Below are positions 49,999-59,331 of a stretch of 64,000 bases of DNA, piece after piece (the first letter of the stretch is position 1; each line of letters begins with the position of its first letter). A model generated the notes under the pieces. That model worked only from the letters and a program-made list of their open reading frames with translations. It ran no database searches and was not told the DNA's origin. The translations under genes and the position numbers were made by a program. The DNA is from Caenispirillum salinarum_A (GTDB taxonomy: Bacteria > Pseudomonadota > Alphaproteobacteria > Rhodospirillales > Rhodospirillaceae): contig NZ_CP085224.1 of NCBI RefSeq assembly GCF_044803115.1, forward strand, positions 3,224,001 to 3,288,000. Reading direction: 5' to 3'.

Positions 49999-51129
49999 AT
50001 GCCGCTGAGCCGCCGCTCCCTGCTCGCCGCCGGGGCCGCCGGGGCTGTTGGTGCCGCCGGCATGATGACCGCCGCCCTGCCCTTGCGCCGCCTGTCCGCG
50101 GCAGAGGACACCGGCCTCTACCTCAGCGCCAACACCGGGCGCGACGGCGGGCACCGGTTCTCCGCCTTCAGGGCCGACGGCGCGCTGGTGATGGACGTGC
50201 CCGTGCCCGACCGCGCCCATGGCTGCACGCTGCATCCCGATGGCGACACGGTGGCGGTCTTCGCGCGCCGGCCCGGCCGCTTCGTGGTGGTCGCAAGCCT
50301 GCGGGAGAGCCGCGTCCTGCGCACCGTCGAGTCCGTGCCGGGCCGCCATTTCTACGGCCACGGCGTCTTCAGCGCCGACGGCGGCCTGCTGTATGCGACC
50401 GAGAACGCCTATGACGAGGACGCCGCCGGCATTGTCGGCGTCTATGACGCGGCCGACGGCTTCCGCCGTATCGGCGAGATGAACAGCGGCGGCAACGGCC
50501 CGCATGACATGCGGCTCATGCCCGACGGCCGCACGCTCGTGGTCGCCAACGGCGGCATCCGGACGCATCCCGACATGGCGCGGGTCAAGCTGAACCTGGA
50601 CACCATGGACCCGTCGCTCACCTACCTGGACACCGCCGACGGCGGGATGCTGGAGCAGGCGCGCCAGCCCGAGGCGCTGCACTGGAACAGCATGCGCCAT
50701 TTGGCCGTGACGCCGCAGGGGCGCGTCCTCTGCGTCCAGCAATGGCAGGGCGCGGCGGACCGCTCCCCGCCCCTGGTCGCCGTGCACGAGCGCGGCGCGG
50801 AGCTGACCCTTCTCGCGGCCCCGGAGGCCGTCCAGGGCCGGATGCGGAACTACTGCGGCAGCGCCACGGTGGACCGGTCGGGGTCGATCGCCGCCGTCTC
50901 GGCCCCGCGCGGCGGGCTGGTGACCTTCTGGGACCTGAAGGCCATGCGCTTCCTGGGCTCGACGGACGTTGCCGACGGCTGCGGCGTCGCGCCCGCACCG
51001 GACGGCCCCGGCTTCGTCATCACCAGCGGCGCCGGCGGCGCCTGGCGCTGGGAGCCTGGCGGTGCGGCGGCCCTGCCGGCCATGCCCGAAGACCGCCGCT
51101 GGGACAACCACCTGACGCTGCGCGCCTGA
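49999..51129 (+). CDS. DUF1513 protein, TAT-exported beta-propeller
   Basis: 376 residues. A twin-arginine leader (MPLSRRSLLAAGAAGAVGAAG) precedes a DUF1513 domain built of WD/YVTN-like repeats: GCTLHPDGDTVAVFARRPG, GHGVFSADGGLLYATENAYD, GPHDMRLMPDGRTLVVANGGI and RHLAVTPQGRVLCVQQWQG. Function unknown; it is regularly the last gene of imelysin/DHOR clusters. It starts 4 bases after the second imelysin and ends convergently with the kelch gene. Confidence 0.87.
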   Translation: MPLSRRSLLAAGAAGAVGAAGMMTAALPLRRLSAAEDTGLYLSANTGRDGGHRFSAFRADGALVMDVPVPDRAHGCTLHPDGDTVAVFARRPGRFVVVASLRESRVLRTVESVPGRHFYGHGVFSADGGLLYATENAYDEDAAGIVGVYDAADGFRRIGEMNSGGNGPHDMRLMPDGRTLVVANGGIRTHPDMARVKLNLDTMDPSLTYLDTADGGMLEQARQPEALHWNSMRHLAVTPQGRVLCVQQWQGAADRSPPLVAVHERGAELTLLAAPEAVQGRMRNYCGSATVDRSGSIAAVSAPRGGLVTFWDLKAMRFLGSTDVADGCGVAPAPDGPGFVITSGAGGAWRWEPGGAAALPAMPEDRRWDNHLTLRA

Positions 51130-51188
51130 CAGCGCGAAACCCGGCGCCCGCGGCTATTGCGCGTCCGCGGCGGCAGAGCGGATATGGG

Positions 51189-51782
51189 TCACGGTGGCGA
51201 CGGGGCTGTCGTGCGGGCGCCGTCTTCGTAGCCGTAGCTGTGACCGCCCATGATGAGCAGGCCGCCGTCCGGATGGCTGGAGACGATCGGGAATCCCTTT
51301 TCCTCCGCCAGATAGCGTCCGGTGTTCCCCCAGGCCTTTGGGGACGACAGGTCGAGCGCGTAGATGGTGTTGCGGTACAGACCGTTAGGGGTCATGCCGC
51401 CGAACAGGAGAACCTTGCCGTCGTAAACGCCGGCGCCCGGCGCGATGGTGGGAAACGGCAGTGGCGCCAGGTCGCTCCAGGCGCCACTGCCGGGATCGAA
51501 GGCGCTGGCCCGGTCCACCCAGTCGAAGTGCGACCGTCCCTCGGTGATGCCTCCCAGCAGAATGATGCGCCCGTCGTGGACGACTCCGGTGAAGGCCCGC
51601 CGCAACGGGTCGGGCAGCCTGTAGTCGGAGACGGACGCCCGTTCGGCCTCCAGGTCGAGCACGTCGATCTCGGCGTGGAAATCGCCTTCCTTGTCTCCAG
51701 GCGAGCGGGGCGTGCTGTCCCAGCCGCCGATCAAATACACCGTGTCGCCCACGGCCGCGGCGACAAGAGGAGCACCCTGCAT
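51189..51782 (-). CDS. Kelch-repeat protein, short and possibly frameshifted at its 3' end
   Basis: 197 residues with four kelch blades (VAAAVGDTVYLIGGWD, TGVVHDGRIILLGGITEG, GAGVYDGKVLLFGGM and SSHPDGGLLIMGGHSYGYEDG). There is no signal peptide; full kelch proteins of this type usually exceed 300 residues. After GYEDGA the frame runs into a stop, whereas the adjacent frame continues coherently as PHDSPVATVTHIRSAAADAQ to a stop at 51154. A one-base slip near 51215-51222 would restore a longer C-terminus. The ATG has GGGGAGAAGG ahead of it, so the start is credible. Function unknown. Confidence 0.6.
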   Translation of the reverse strand: MQGAPLVAAAVGDTVYLIGGWDSTPRSPGDKEGDFHAEIDVLDLEAERASVSDYRLPDPLRRAFTGVVHDGRIILLGGITEGRSHFDWVDRASAFDPGSGAWSDLAPLPFPTIAPGAGVYDGKVLLFGGMTPNGLYRNTIYALDLSSPKAWGNTGRYLAEEKGFPIVSSHPDGGLLIMGGHSYGYEDGARTTAPSPP

Positions 51783-52134
51783 GACCTTCTCCCCGGCACA
51801 CTAATCGCGGTTGGGGCCAAACGGTCGAACCAAAAACTCCGTTCAGGGGGCGTCCCGAGGCCGCCGGCCCCGCCCGCCCCCTCGGGATGTCCTGCGCGCC
51901 ACGCATGCCAGCACCCTGCAACCCGAAGGTGACAAGCTATATCACTGTTTTTTCTCATTTTTCATCAGGACATTCGGTTTAGTGTGGGATCGATACCGCT
52001 TCATGGCCGTTCCCCGGTGTAGTAAACCATTAGTCCGAAGCACGCCGCGCCGGAACGGCCGTCGGTAAGCCACCGGACAGGCCGCACCGCACGGCCGTAG
52101 CAGGTCACGGCCCCTCTTTGCGCAAGGACCGATC
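51783..52134. other. 352-base intergenic region upstream of pflB
   Basis: No gene is supported. It contains a hairpin (TCCCGAGG/CCTCGGGA, 51853-51860 with 51880-51887). It also has an AT-rich promoter-like stretch (about 51935-51985) with a loose inverted repeat GTGA-N9-TCAC at 51929-51945. I saw no match to the FNR consensus TTGAT-N4-ATCAA, although oxygen control of pflB would be expected. Confidence 0.5.
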
Positions 52135-54420
52135 ATGAACACCGCAGCGACGTCCCTCCGTTCCGACACCGAGCGGCGCACAACCGCCGAGGACCCGTGG
52201 CGTGGGTTCACGCCCGGAACCTGGCAGCGCGAGATCAACCTGCGCGACTTCATCCTCGGCAACGTGACGCCGTACGAAGGCGACGCAGGCTTCCTGGCGG
52301 GCGCGACGAAGCGTACTTCGGCGCTGTGGGACAAGGTGTCCGACCTTCTCCGGCAGGAGCGCGCCGCCAAGGGCCACGTGCTGGACGCCGACACCGAAAG
52401 GGTATCGTCCATCACCGCGCACCCGGCCGCCTACGTCGACCGCGACCTGGAGGTGATCGTGGGCCTTCAGACCGACAAGCCGCTCAAGCGCGCGATCATG
52501 CCGTTTGGCGGCTGGCGCATGGTCAAGACCGGGCTGGAGGCCTACGGCTTCACGCCGTCGCCGCGGCTGAAGGAGGTGTTTCCCGGCCTGCGCAAGACCC
52601 ACAACGACGGCGTCTTCGACGTCTATACCGACGAGGTCCTGGGCTGCCGCAAGTCGGGCCTGATCACCGGCCTGCCCGACGCCTACGGCCGCGGCCGCAT
52701 CATCGGCGACTACCGGCGCCTGGCCCTCTACGGCGCCGACCGCCTGATCGCCGACAAGCGCGACCAGATGGGATCGCTGGACGTGACGGTCCTGGACGAG
52801 TCCGTCCTGCGCCTGCGCGAGGAAATCGCCGAGCAGATCCGAGCGTTGGAAGAATTGAAGGACCTGGGCGCCATATACGGCTTCGACCTTTCCCGCCCCG
52901 CCGCCACGGCGCGGGAGGCGGTGCAGTGGACCTATCTCGCGTACCTGGCGTCCATCAAGGAAGCCAACGGGGCGGCCATGTCGCTGGGCCGTGTCTCCAG
53001 CTTCCTGGACATCTACATCCGGCGCGACATGGCCGAGGGCACGCTGACCGAAGCCGAGGCGCAGGAACTGATCGACCAGTTCGTCATCAAGCTGCGCATG
53101 GTGCGTTTCCTGCGCACGCCCGAGTACGACGAGTTGTTCTCCGGCGACCCCACCTGGGTGACCGAATGCCTGGGCGGCATGGCGCTCGACGGCCGTCCGC
53201 TGGTCACGCGGTCCAGCTTCCGCATGTTGCAGACCCTGCACAACCTGGGTCCCGCGCCCGAGCCCAACCTGACCGTCCTGTGGTCGGAGCGCCTGCCCCA
53301 GGGCTTCAAGGACTTCTGCGCCGAGACCTCCATCAAGTCCAGTTCCGTGCAGTACGAGAACGACGACCTGATGCGGCCCTACTGGGGCGACGACTACGGC
53401 ATTGCCTGCTGCGTCTCCGCCATGCGGATCGGCAAGCAGATGCAGTTCTTCGGCGCCCGCGCCAACCTGGCCAAGGCGCTGCTGTACGCCATCAACGGCG
53501 GACGCGACGAGGTTTCGGGCGACCAGATCGCGCCGGCCTTCGCGCCCATCACCGACGACGTGCTGGACTATGACGCGGTGGTGGAAAAGCTGCTGCCCAT
53601 GATGGAGTGGCTGGCGCGCGTCTACATGAACGCGCTGAACGCCATCCACTTCATGCACGACAAATATATGTACGAACGGCTGGAGATGGCCCTGCACGAC
53701 CGCGACGTCCTGCGCACCATGGCCTGCGGCATCGCCGGCCTGTCGGTGGTCGCCGACAGCCTGTCGGCCATCCGGTACGCGCGCGTGACGGTGGTGCGCG
53801 ACGACCGCGGCCTTGCCACCGATTTCCGGGTGGAGGGCGACTATCCGGCCTTCGGCAACAACGACTCGCGCGTCGACGACATCGCCGTGTGGCTGGTGGA
53901 AACCTTCATGGGCGTCCTGCGCAAGCAGAAGGCCTATCGCGACGCCGTGCCGACGCAATCGGTGCTGACCATCACGTCCAACGTGGTCTACGGCAAGAAG
54001 ACCGGCTCCACCCCCGACGGCCGCAAGGCGGGCGAGCCCTTCGCGCCCGGCGCCAACCCCATGCACGGGCGCGACCACAAGGGCGCGCTGGCCTCCATGG
54101 CGAGCGTCGCCAAGCTGCCCTACGAGCACGCCCAGGACGGCATTTCGTACACCTTCACCATCGTTCCCTCGGCCCTGGGCGCGACGGAGGAAGAGCGCAT
54201 CGCCAACCTGACGGGCATGCTCGACGGCTATGCCGCCGCGGGCGGCCACCACATCAACGTCAACGTTTTCGACAAGGAAACCCTGCTGCACGCCATGGAC
54301 CACCCGGAGCTGTACCCGCAGCTGACCATCCGGGTTTCGGGCTATGCCGTGAACTTCGTGAAGCTGACGCGGGAGCAGCAGCTCGACGTCATCAACCGGA
54401 CCTTCCATGCCAAACACTAG
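52135..54420 (+). CDS. pflB: Pyruvate formate-lyase
   Basis: 761 residues, nearly the length of E. coli PflB. The catalytic cysteine pair is Cys425-Cys426 in GIACCVSAM and the glycyl radical site is Gly736 in IRVSGYAVNF. VSSFLDIYIRRDMAEGTL and SVLTITSNVVYGKKTGSTPDG are also diagnostic. It cleaves pyruvate with CoA to acetyl-CoA and formate under anoxia. Its end overlaps the activating enzyme gene by 14 bases. Formate made here can be oxidised by the FdhABC encoded at 10-15 kb. Confidence 0.97.
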   Translation: MNTAATSLRSDTERRTTAEDPWRGFTPGTWQREINLRDFILGNVTPYEGDAGFLAGATKRTSALWDKVSDLLRQERAAKGHVLDADTERVSSITAHPAAYVDRDLEVIVGLQTDKPLKRAIMPFGGWRMVKTGLEAYGFTPSPRLKEVFPGLRKTHNDGVFDVYTDEVLGCRKSGLITGLPDAYGRGRIIGDYRRLALYGADRLIADKRDQMGSLDVTVLDESVLRLREEIAEQIRALEELKDLGAIYGFDLSRPAATAREAVQWTYLAYLASIKEANGAAMSLGRVSSFLDIYIRRDMAEGTLTEAEAQELIDQFVIKLRMVRFLRTPEYDELFSGDPTWVTECLGGMALDGRPLVTRSSFRMLQTLHNLGPAPEPNLTVLWSERLPQGFKDFCAETSIKSSSVQYENDDLMRPYWGDDYGIACCVSAMRIGKQMQFFGARANLAKALLYAINGGRDEVSGDQIAPAFAPITDDVLDYDAVVEKLLPMMEWLARVYMNALNAIHFMHDKYMYERLEMALHDRDVLRTMACGIAGLSVVADSLSAIRYARVTVVRDDRGLATDFRVEGDYPAFGNNDSRVDDIAVWLVETFMGVLRKQKAYRDAVPTQSVLTITSNVVYGKKTGSTPDGRKAGEPFAPGANPMHGRDHKGALASMASVAKLPYEHAQDGISYTFTIVPSALGATEEERIANLTGMLDGYAAAGGHHINVNVFDKETLLHAMDHPELYPQLTIRVSGYAVNFVKLTREQQLDVINRTFHAKH

Positions 54421-55171
54421 CGGTCCGGGCGGGCCCGCCCCGTCGGCCGTCGGCTGGGTCCATTCGACCGAGACCGGCGGCACGGTGGACGGGCCCGGCC
54501 TGCGCTATGTCCTGTTCCTGTCGGGCTGCCCACTGCGCTGCCGGTACTGCCACAACCCCGACAGCTGGCACATGCACGACGGCCACCGCGAGACGTCGGA
54601 CGCCATCGTGGCCGAGATTGCGTCCTACGCGCCGTTCCTCAAGCGGGCCCAAGGGGGCGTGACGCTCAGCGGCGGCGAGCCGCTGGTGCAGCCGGCGTTC
54701 TGCCGCGCCATCCTGCACGGCGCCAAGGCGCTCGGCCTGCACACGGCGCTGGATACCTCGGGATTCCTCGGAAGCCACGCCGACGACGCGTTGCTCGCCG
54801 AGACGGACCTCGTGCTGCTGGACATCAAGGCCTTCTCGGAAGCGACATACCAGGGCCTGACGGGCGCGCCCCTGCGCCCGACGCTGGAATTCGCCGAGCG
54901 CCTGGCGGCCATGAAAAAGGCCATCTGGCTGCGCTACGTGCTGGTGCCGGGCCTGACGGACGTGACGGCGGAAATCGAGGGCCTCGCGGAGTTTGCAGCC
55001 GGCCTCGGCACCGTGGAGCGGGTGGACGTGCTGCCTTACCACGACATGGGTGCCTACAAGTGGGCACAGTTGAGCATGACCTATCCGCTGGCCGAAACGC
55101 AGCCGCCCATGCCCGAGGAGACGGAGCGGGTGCGCGACATTTTCCGCGCACAGGGGCTGACGACGCATTAG
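54407..55171 (+). CDS. pflA: Pyruvate formate-lyase activating enzyme
   Basis: 254 residues, a radical SAM enzyme. The cluster motif is CPLRCRYC within FLSGCPLRCRYCHNPDSW, followed by GGVTLSGGEPL (GGE motif for SAM) and TALDTSGFLG. It generates the glycyl radical on PflB using S-adenosylmethionine and a reduced [4Fe-4S] cluster. It is co-translated with pflB by a 14-base overlap. A hairpin at 55239-55261 separates it from the nap operon. Confidence 0.95.
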   Translation: MPNTSGPGGPAPSAVGWVHSTETGGTVDGPGLRYVLFLSGCPLRCRYCHNPDSWHMHDGHRETSDAIVAEIASYAPFLKRAQGGVTLSGGEPLVQPAFCRAILHGAKALGLHTALDTSGFLGSHADDALLAETDLVLLDIKAFSEATYQGLTGAPLRPTLEFAERLAAMKKAIWLRYVLVPGLTDVTAEIEGLAEFAAGLGTVERVDVLPYHDMGAYKWAQLSMTYPLAETQPPMPEETERVRDIFRAQGLTTH

Positions 55172-55238
55172 GCGGCGTGCGCCTGTCCATTAGGTTCCTG
55201 CGATTTTCGAAATGGAGATCATCCGCAACGCCCGCACG

Positions 55239-55261
55239 CCCTGCCCTGTTGATGGGCAGGG
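55239..55261 (+). terminator. Hairpin between pflA and napE, overlapping the napE leader
   Basis: CCCTGCCC and GGGCAGGG (55239-55246 with 55254-55261) form a perfect 8-bp stem with loop TGTTGAT. The right arm merges into AGGGAGGG, the only purine-rich stretch before the napE ATG at 55274. It may end pfl transcription or mask the napE ribosome binding site. Confidence 0.5.
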
Positions 55262-55273
55262 AGGGTTGTTGTC

Positions 55274-55459
55274 ATGTCTACAGAAACGGAAACGGCGACC
55301 AAGAACCAGGACCGGCGCCGCGAGATATTTGCCTTCATCTTCCTGGCCGTCCTGATCTGGCCCGTCATCGCCGTCGGTGTCGTCTCCGGCACCGGTTTCG
55401 TCATCTGGATGTACCAGTCCATCACCGGTCCGCCGGGCCCGCCGGACTATCCGGTATAG
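55274..55459 (+). CDS. napE: Periplasmic nitrate reductase small membrane protein NapE
   Basis: 61 residues with one membrane helix (IFAFIFLAVLIWPVIAVGVV) preceded by the basic, polar KNQDRRREI and followed by GFVIWMYQSITGPPGPP. This matches NapE/TorE family proteins. Its function is not well defined. It is the first gene of a napEFDABC operon, 13 bases before napF. Confidence 0.88.
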   Translation: MSTETETATKNQDRRREIFAFIFLAVLIWPVIAVGVVSGTGFVIWMYQSITGPPGPPDYPV

Positions 55460-55472
55460 GGAGGCCGGCGCC

Positions 55473-56009
55473 ATGCCCAGTTCCCCCAGTCTCGCGCGCC
55501 GCCGCCTGCTTGGCCTGAAAAAGCCCGACGCGCCGCCGCCCCTGCGACCGCCGTGGACACGGGAAGCAACAGTCGCCGACCGCTGCACGCGCTGCGGAGA
55601 CTGCCTGGAGGCCTGCCCGGAAGGCATTCTCAAGGTCGGTACGGGCGGTTTCCCCGAAGTGGATTTCCGGGTGGGCAGCGGCGAATGCACCTTCTGCGGT
55701 GACTGCGCTTCGGCCTGCGGGGAAGGTGTCTTCGCAGCACCCGAGCCCGAGCCCGAGCCCGAGCCCGCCGCAGCGCCCGCCTTTGCCGCGCTGGCGTCCA
55801 TAGGCTCCGGCTGCCTGGCAGAAGCCGGCGTCATGTGCCAGAGCTGCGGCGACGCCTGCCCCGAGCGCGCCATCCGCTTCGCCCTGGTGCGCGGCGGCGC
55901 CCCCCGCCCCAGCCTCGACCGCGACGCCTGCACCGCCTGCGGAGCCTGCGTCTCCGTCTGCCCGGCGGACGTTATCGCCGTCCGTTCCCTGGAAGGAGCC
56001 CCGGCATGA
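55473..56009 (+). CDS. napF: Ferredoxin-type protein NapF
   Basis: 178 residues with ferredoxin-type cysteine sets CTRCGDCLEACPEG, CTFCGDCASACGEG (proline missing), the partly irregular CQSCGDACPERAI, and CTACGACVSVCPADV. An (EP)n spacer separates the second and third. NapF is a cytoplasmic [4Fe-4S] protein that interacts with NapA during maturation. The ATG at 55473 has AGGGAGG upstream. The stop overlaps napD (ATGA). Confidence 0.9.
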   Translation: MPSSPSLARRRLLGLKKPDAPPPLRPPWTREATVADRCTRCGDCLEACPEGILKVGTGGFPEVDFRVGSGECTFCGDCASACGEGVFAAPEPEPEPEPAAAPAFAALASIGSGCLAEAGVMCQSCGDACPERAIRFALVRGGAPRPSLDRDACTACGACVSVCPADVIAVRSLEGAPA

Positions 56010-56326
56010 AGGATTGCCTCCACATCTCCAGCGCCATCATCCACGCCCAGCCCCACACCGCCGACGCGGTGTGCGAGCGCATCACGCGCACCATGCCGGG
56101 CGTCGAAATTCCGGTGGCCGAGGGCGGCAAGCTGGTTGCGACCCTGGAGACCGAGACAGAGCACGCCATCGTCGAGCGCCTGGACGCCATCGCCCTGATG
56201 GACGGCGTCATGTCGGTGTCGCTCATCTACCACCACTTCGAGCCGCTGGACGCCCTGGAGCAGGATGCCGCCGGCGGCCCCATCGAACCAGAACAGCAGC
56301 CCAGCGAGGAAGGGACCGCACCATGA
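56006..56326 (+). CDS. napD: NapA-specific chaperone NapD
   Basis: 106 residues. The ferredoxin-like fold of NapD is seen in HISSAIIHAQPHTADAVCERI, MPGVEIPVAEGGKLVATLET and MDGVMSVSLIYHHFE. It binds the NapA twin-arginine leader and prevents premature export. The C-terminal 20 residues are acidic and extra. It overlaps napF and napA by 4 bases on each side. Confidence 0.92.
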   Translation: MKDCLHISSAIIHAQPHTADAVCERITRTMPGVEIPVAEGGKLVATLETETEHAIVERLDAIALMDGVMSVSLIYHHFEPLDALEQDAAGGPIEPEQQPSEEGTAP

Positions 56327-58818
56327 CCGGGTTTTCGCGGCGTGACTACCTGAAGGCCAAGGCCGCAGCCGCGGCGGCGGCCGTCGCCAACGTGTCGTTT
56401 CCAGCCAGCGCGCAGCCCCTGGTCTCGCGCGAGGAACTGGAGGTCAAGTGGGACAAGGCGCCCTGCCGCTTCTGCGGCACCGGCTGCGGCGTCATGGTGG
56501 GCGTGAAGGACGGCAAGGTCGTCGCCACCCACGGCGATACGAAGGCCGAGGTCAACCGCGGCCTCAACTGCGTGAAGGGCTACTTCCTCTCCAAAATCAT
56601 GTACGGCCGCGACCGTCTGGAACAGCCCATGCTGCGCATGCGCAACGGGGAATACGCCAAGGACGGCGACTTCACCCCCGTCTCCTGGGACCGCGCCTTC
56701 GACGAAATGGCGCGCCAGTGGAAAAAGACGCTCAAGGAAAAGGGCCCGACCGCCATCGGCATGTTCGGCTCCGGCCAGTGGACGGTGTGGGAAGGCTACG
56801 CGGCATCCAAGCTGATGCGGGCCGGCTTCCGCTCCAACAACCTGGACCCCAACGCCCGGCATTGCATGGCCTCGGCGGCGGTGACCTTCATCCGCGCCTT
56901 TGGCATCGACGAGCCCATGGGCTGCTACGACGATTTCGAGGAAGCCGACGACTTCGTGCTGTGGGGCGCCAACATGGCGGAAATGCACCCCATCCTGTGG
57001 ACACGGCTGACGGACCGGCGGCTCAGCCACCAGGATGCGCGCATCACGGTGATGTCGACCTTCCACCATCGCAGCACCGACCTTTCCGACGACGCCGTCA
57101 TCTTCCGCCCCGGCACCGACCTGGCGATCGCCAACTACATCGCCAACCACATCATCCAGTCGGGCAACGTGAACGAGGACTGGCTTCAGAAGCACTGCAC
57201 CTTCCGGCGCGGCAACACCGACATCGGCTACGGCCTGCGGCCCGAGCACCCGTTGGAGATGAAGGCAGCGATGGCCCGCCAGGCGGCCGGATCGGACGAG
57301 ATCGACTTCGAGGCCTACAAGCAGTTCGTGTCCGGCTACACGCTGGAAACCACCGCCGAACTGACCGGCGTGCGGGAAAGCCAGCTCAAGCGCCTGGCTG
57401 AAATCTACGCCGACCCGAACCGCAAGGTCATGTCGCTGTGGACCATGGGCATGAACCAGCATGTGCGCGGCGTGTGGATCAACCACCTCGTCTACAACCT
57501 GCACCTGCTGACCGGCAAGATCAGCCAGCCGGGCAACGGCCCGTTCTCGCTGACCGGCCAGCCCTCGGCCTGCGGCACGGCCCGCGAGGTGGGCACCTTC
57601 GCCCACCGCCTGCCCGCCGACATGGTGGTCACCGACGACGTCCACCGCGCCACCGCGGAAAAGATCTGGAGGATTCCCGAGGGCCTGCTCAACCCCGAGC
57701 CGGGCTACCATGCCGTCCTCCAGGACCGCAAGCTCAAGGACGGCGAGCTGAACTGCTACTGGGTCAGCACCAACAACAACCTCCAGGCCGCGCCCAACAA
57801 CGCCAACGAAACCTGGATGGGCTACCGCAATCCGGAAAACTTCATCGTTGTCTCGGACGCCTACCCCACCGTCACCACCCAGGGCGCCGACCTGATCCTG
57901 CCGGCGGCGATGTGGGTGGAGAAGGAGGGCGCCTACGGCAACGCCGAACGCCGCACCCAGTTCTGGCACCAGTTGGTGGAGGCCCCTGGCGAGGCCAAGT
58001 CCGACCTCTGGCAGTTCGCCGAGTTCTCCAAGCGCTTCACCACCGATGAGGTGTGGCCCGAGGAGATCCTGGCCGCGAACCCCGAGTACCGCGGCAGGAC
58101 CCTCTTCGAGGTGCTGTTCGCTAACGACACCGTGGCCGGCTACTCCAACGACGAGATCGAGGAGGGCTTCAACAATCACGAGGCCGAGGACTTCGGCTTC
58201 TACATCCAGAAGGGCCTGTTCGAGGAATATCGCGTCTTCGGCCTGGGCAAGGCGCACGACCTGGCGCCGTTCGACGTCTACCACGACGTGCGCGGCCTGC
58301 GCTGGCCCGTGGTCGATGTGGAGGAGACCCGGTGGCGCTTCAATGGCGCCTATGATCCCTACGTCCCCGACGGCGAGGACTACTATTTCTACGGCAACAA
58401 GGACGGCAAGGCCCGCGTCTTCGCCCTGCCCTACGAACCGCCGGCCGAGCCGCCGGACGACGAATACGACATGTGGCTGGTCACGGGCCGCGTGCTGGAG
58501 CACTGGCACTCGGGCTCCATGACCATGCGGGTGCCCGAGCTGTACAAGGCCGTGCCGCAGGCGCTGGTCTACATGCACCCCGCCGACGCCCGCGGGCGGG
58601 GCCTGCGCCGGGGGTCGGAGGTGCAGGTGGAAAGCCGGCGCGGCGCCATCCGCGCGCGGGTGGAGACGCGCGGACGCAACCGGCCGCCGGAAGGGGTCAT
58701 CTTCGTGCCGTGGTTCGACAGCCGGGTGCTCATCAACAAGGTCACGCTGGACGCCACCGATCCGATCTCCAAGCAGACGGATTTCAAGAAGTGCGCCGTC
58801 CGGATCACCACGGTCTGA
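56323..58818 (+). CDS. napA: Periplasmic nitrate reductase catalytic subunit NapA
   Basis: 831 residues. A twin-arginine leader (MTGFSRRDYLKAKAAAAAAA) is followed by the [4Fe-4S] ligands Cys48, Cys51, Cys55 and Cys83, and the Mo ligand Cys181 in NARHCMASA. Further NapA signatures are MNQHVRGVWINHLVYNLHLL and the C-terminal GRVLEHWHSGSMTMRVPEL. It reduces nitrate to nitrite in the periplasm with electrons from NapBC. It requires bis-MGD made by the moeA/mob genes in this window. Confidence 0.97.
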   Translation: MTGFSRRDYLKAKAAAAAAAVANVSFPASAQPLVSREELEVKWDKAPCRFCGTGCGVMVGVKDGKVVATHGDTKAEVNRGLNCVKGYFLSKIMYGRDRLEQPMLRMRNGEYAKDGDFTPVSWDRAFDEMARQWKKTLKEKGPTAIGMFGSGQWTVWEGYAASKLMRAGFRSNNLDPNARHCMASAAVTFIRAFGIDEPMGCYDDFEEADDFVLWGANMAEMHPILWTRLTDRRLSHQDARITVMSTFHHRSTDLSDDAVIFRPGTDLAIANYIANHIIQSGNVNEDWLQKHCTFRRGNTDIGYGLRPEHPLEMKAAMARQAAGSDEIDFEAYKQFVSGYTLETTAELTGVRESQLKRLAEIYADPNRKVMSLWTMGMNQHVRGVWINHLVYNLHLLTGKISQPGNGPFSLTGQPSACGTAREVGTFAHRLPADMVVTDDVHRATAEKIWRIPEGLLNPEPGYHAVLQDRKLKDGELNCYWVSTNNNLQAAPNNANETWMGYRNPENFIVVSDAYPTVTTQGADLILPAAMWVEKEGAYGNAERRTQFWHQLVEAPGEAKSDLWQFAEFSKRFTTDEVWPEEILAANPEYRGRTLFEVLFANDTVAGYSNDEIEEGFNNHEAEDFGFYIQKGLFEEYRVFGLGKAHDLAPFDVYHDVRGLRWPVVDVEETRWRFNGAYDPYVPDGEDYYFYGNKDGKARVFALPYEPPAEPPDDEYDMWLVTGRVLEHWHSGSMTMRVPELYKAVPQALVYMHPADARGRGLRRGSEVQVESRRGAIRARVETRGRNRPPEGVIFVPWFDSRVLINKVTLDATDPISKQTDFKKCAVRITTV

Positions 58819-58833
58819 GGAAGGAGGCGCGCC

Positions 58834-59331
58834 ATGTGGACCCGCAAGACCATCCTGTCGGCCGCCCTGGCACTGGTTGCCGCCGGCGCCGCCTCGGCCG
58901 CGCTGGCCCAGAGCGGACTGGAGGACGGCCTGGAGCCGACCCACCCGCTGACGGGGCCGAACCCAATGCCCCTGGTGACGCCGGCTGATCCCATGCCGCC
59001 CGAGGTCATCGACGAACAGCGGGTGCGGCGCGGCTATCCCGAGCAGCCGCCCGTCATCCCGCATTCCATCCGCGACTACCAGATCGACCTGAAGACCAAC
59101 AAGTGCCTGACCTGCCATGCGCGGGAGTTCGCGCCCCGCGTACAGGCGCCCATGATCTCGGTCACCCATTTCATGGACCGTGACCAGCAGATGCTGGCCG
59201 GCGTCGCGCCCCGGCGCTACACCTGCCGGCAGTGCCACGTGCCCCAGACCAAGGCCGTGCCGCCGATCCGCAACACCTTCATGGAAGTCGGCACGCTGGC
59301 CACCGATGAGGCCCAGGGGGGCGGTGACTGA
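58834..59331 (+). CDS. napB: Di-haem cytochrome NapB
   Basis: 165 residues with a signal peptide (MWTRKTILSAALALVAAGAAS). Two haem c motifs, CLTCH and CRQCH, are separated by the conserved YTCRQCHVPQ region and MISVTHFMDRDQQ. NapB is the electron-transfer partner of NapA. It starts 15 bases after napA, and its last base is the first of napC. Confidence 0.95.
   Translation: MWTRKTILSAALALVAAGAASAALAQSGLEDGLEPTHPLTGPNPMPLVTPADPMPPEVIDEQRVRRGYPEQPPVIPHSIRDYQIDLKTNKCLTCHAREFAPRVQAPMISVTHFMDRDQQMLAGVAPRRYTCRQCHVPQTKAVPPIRNTFMEVGTLATDEAQGGGD

Noticed and set aside
51900..52134. FNR/ArcA box upstream of pflB
   Set aside because: No acceptable match to TTGAT-N4-ATCAA was found; the GTGA-N9-TCAC repeat has the wrong spacing for CRP/FNR proteins.
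56227..59238. 1003-codon minus-strand frame opposite napA and napB
   Set aside because: It crosses two well-defined genes and shows no family pattern.
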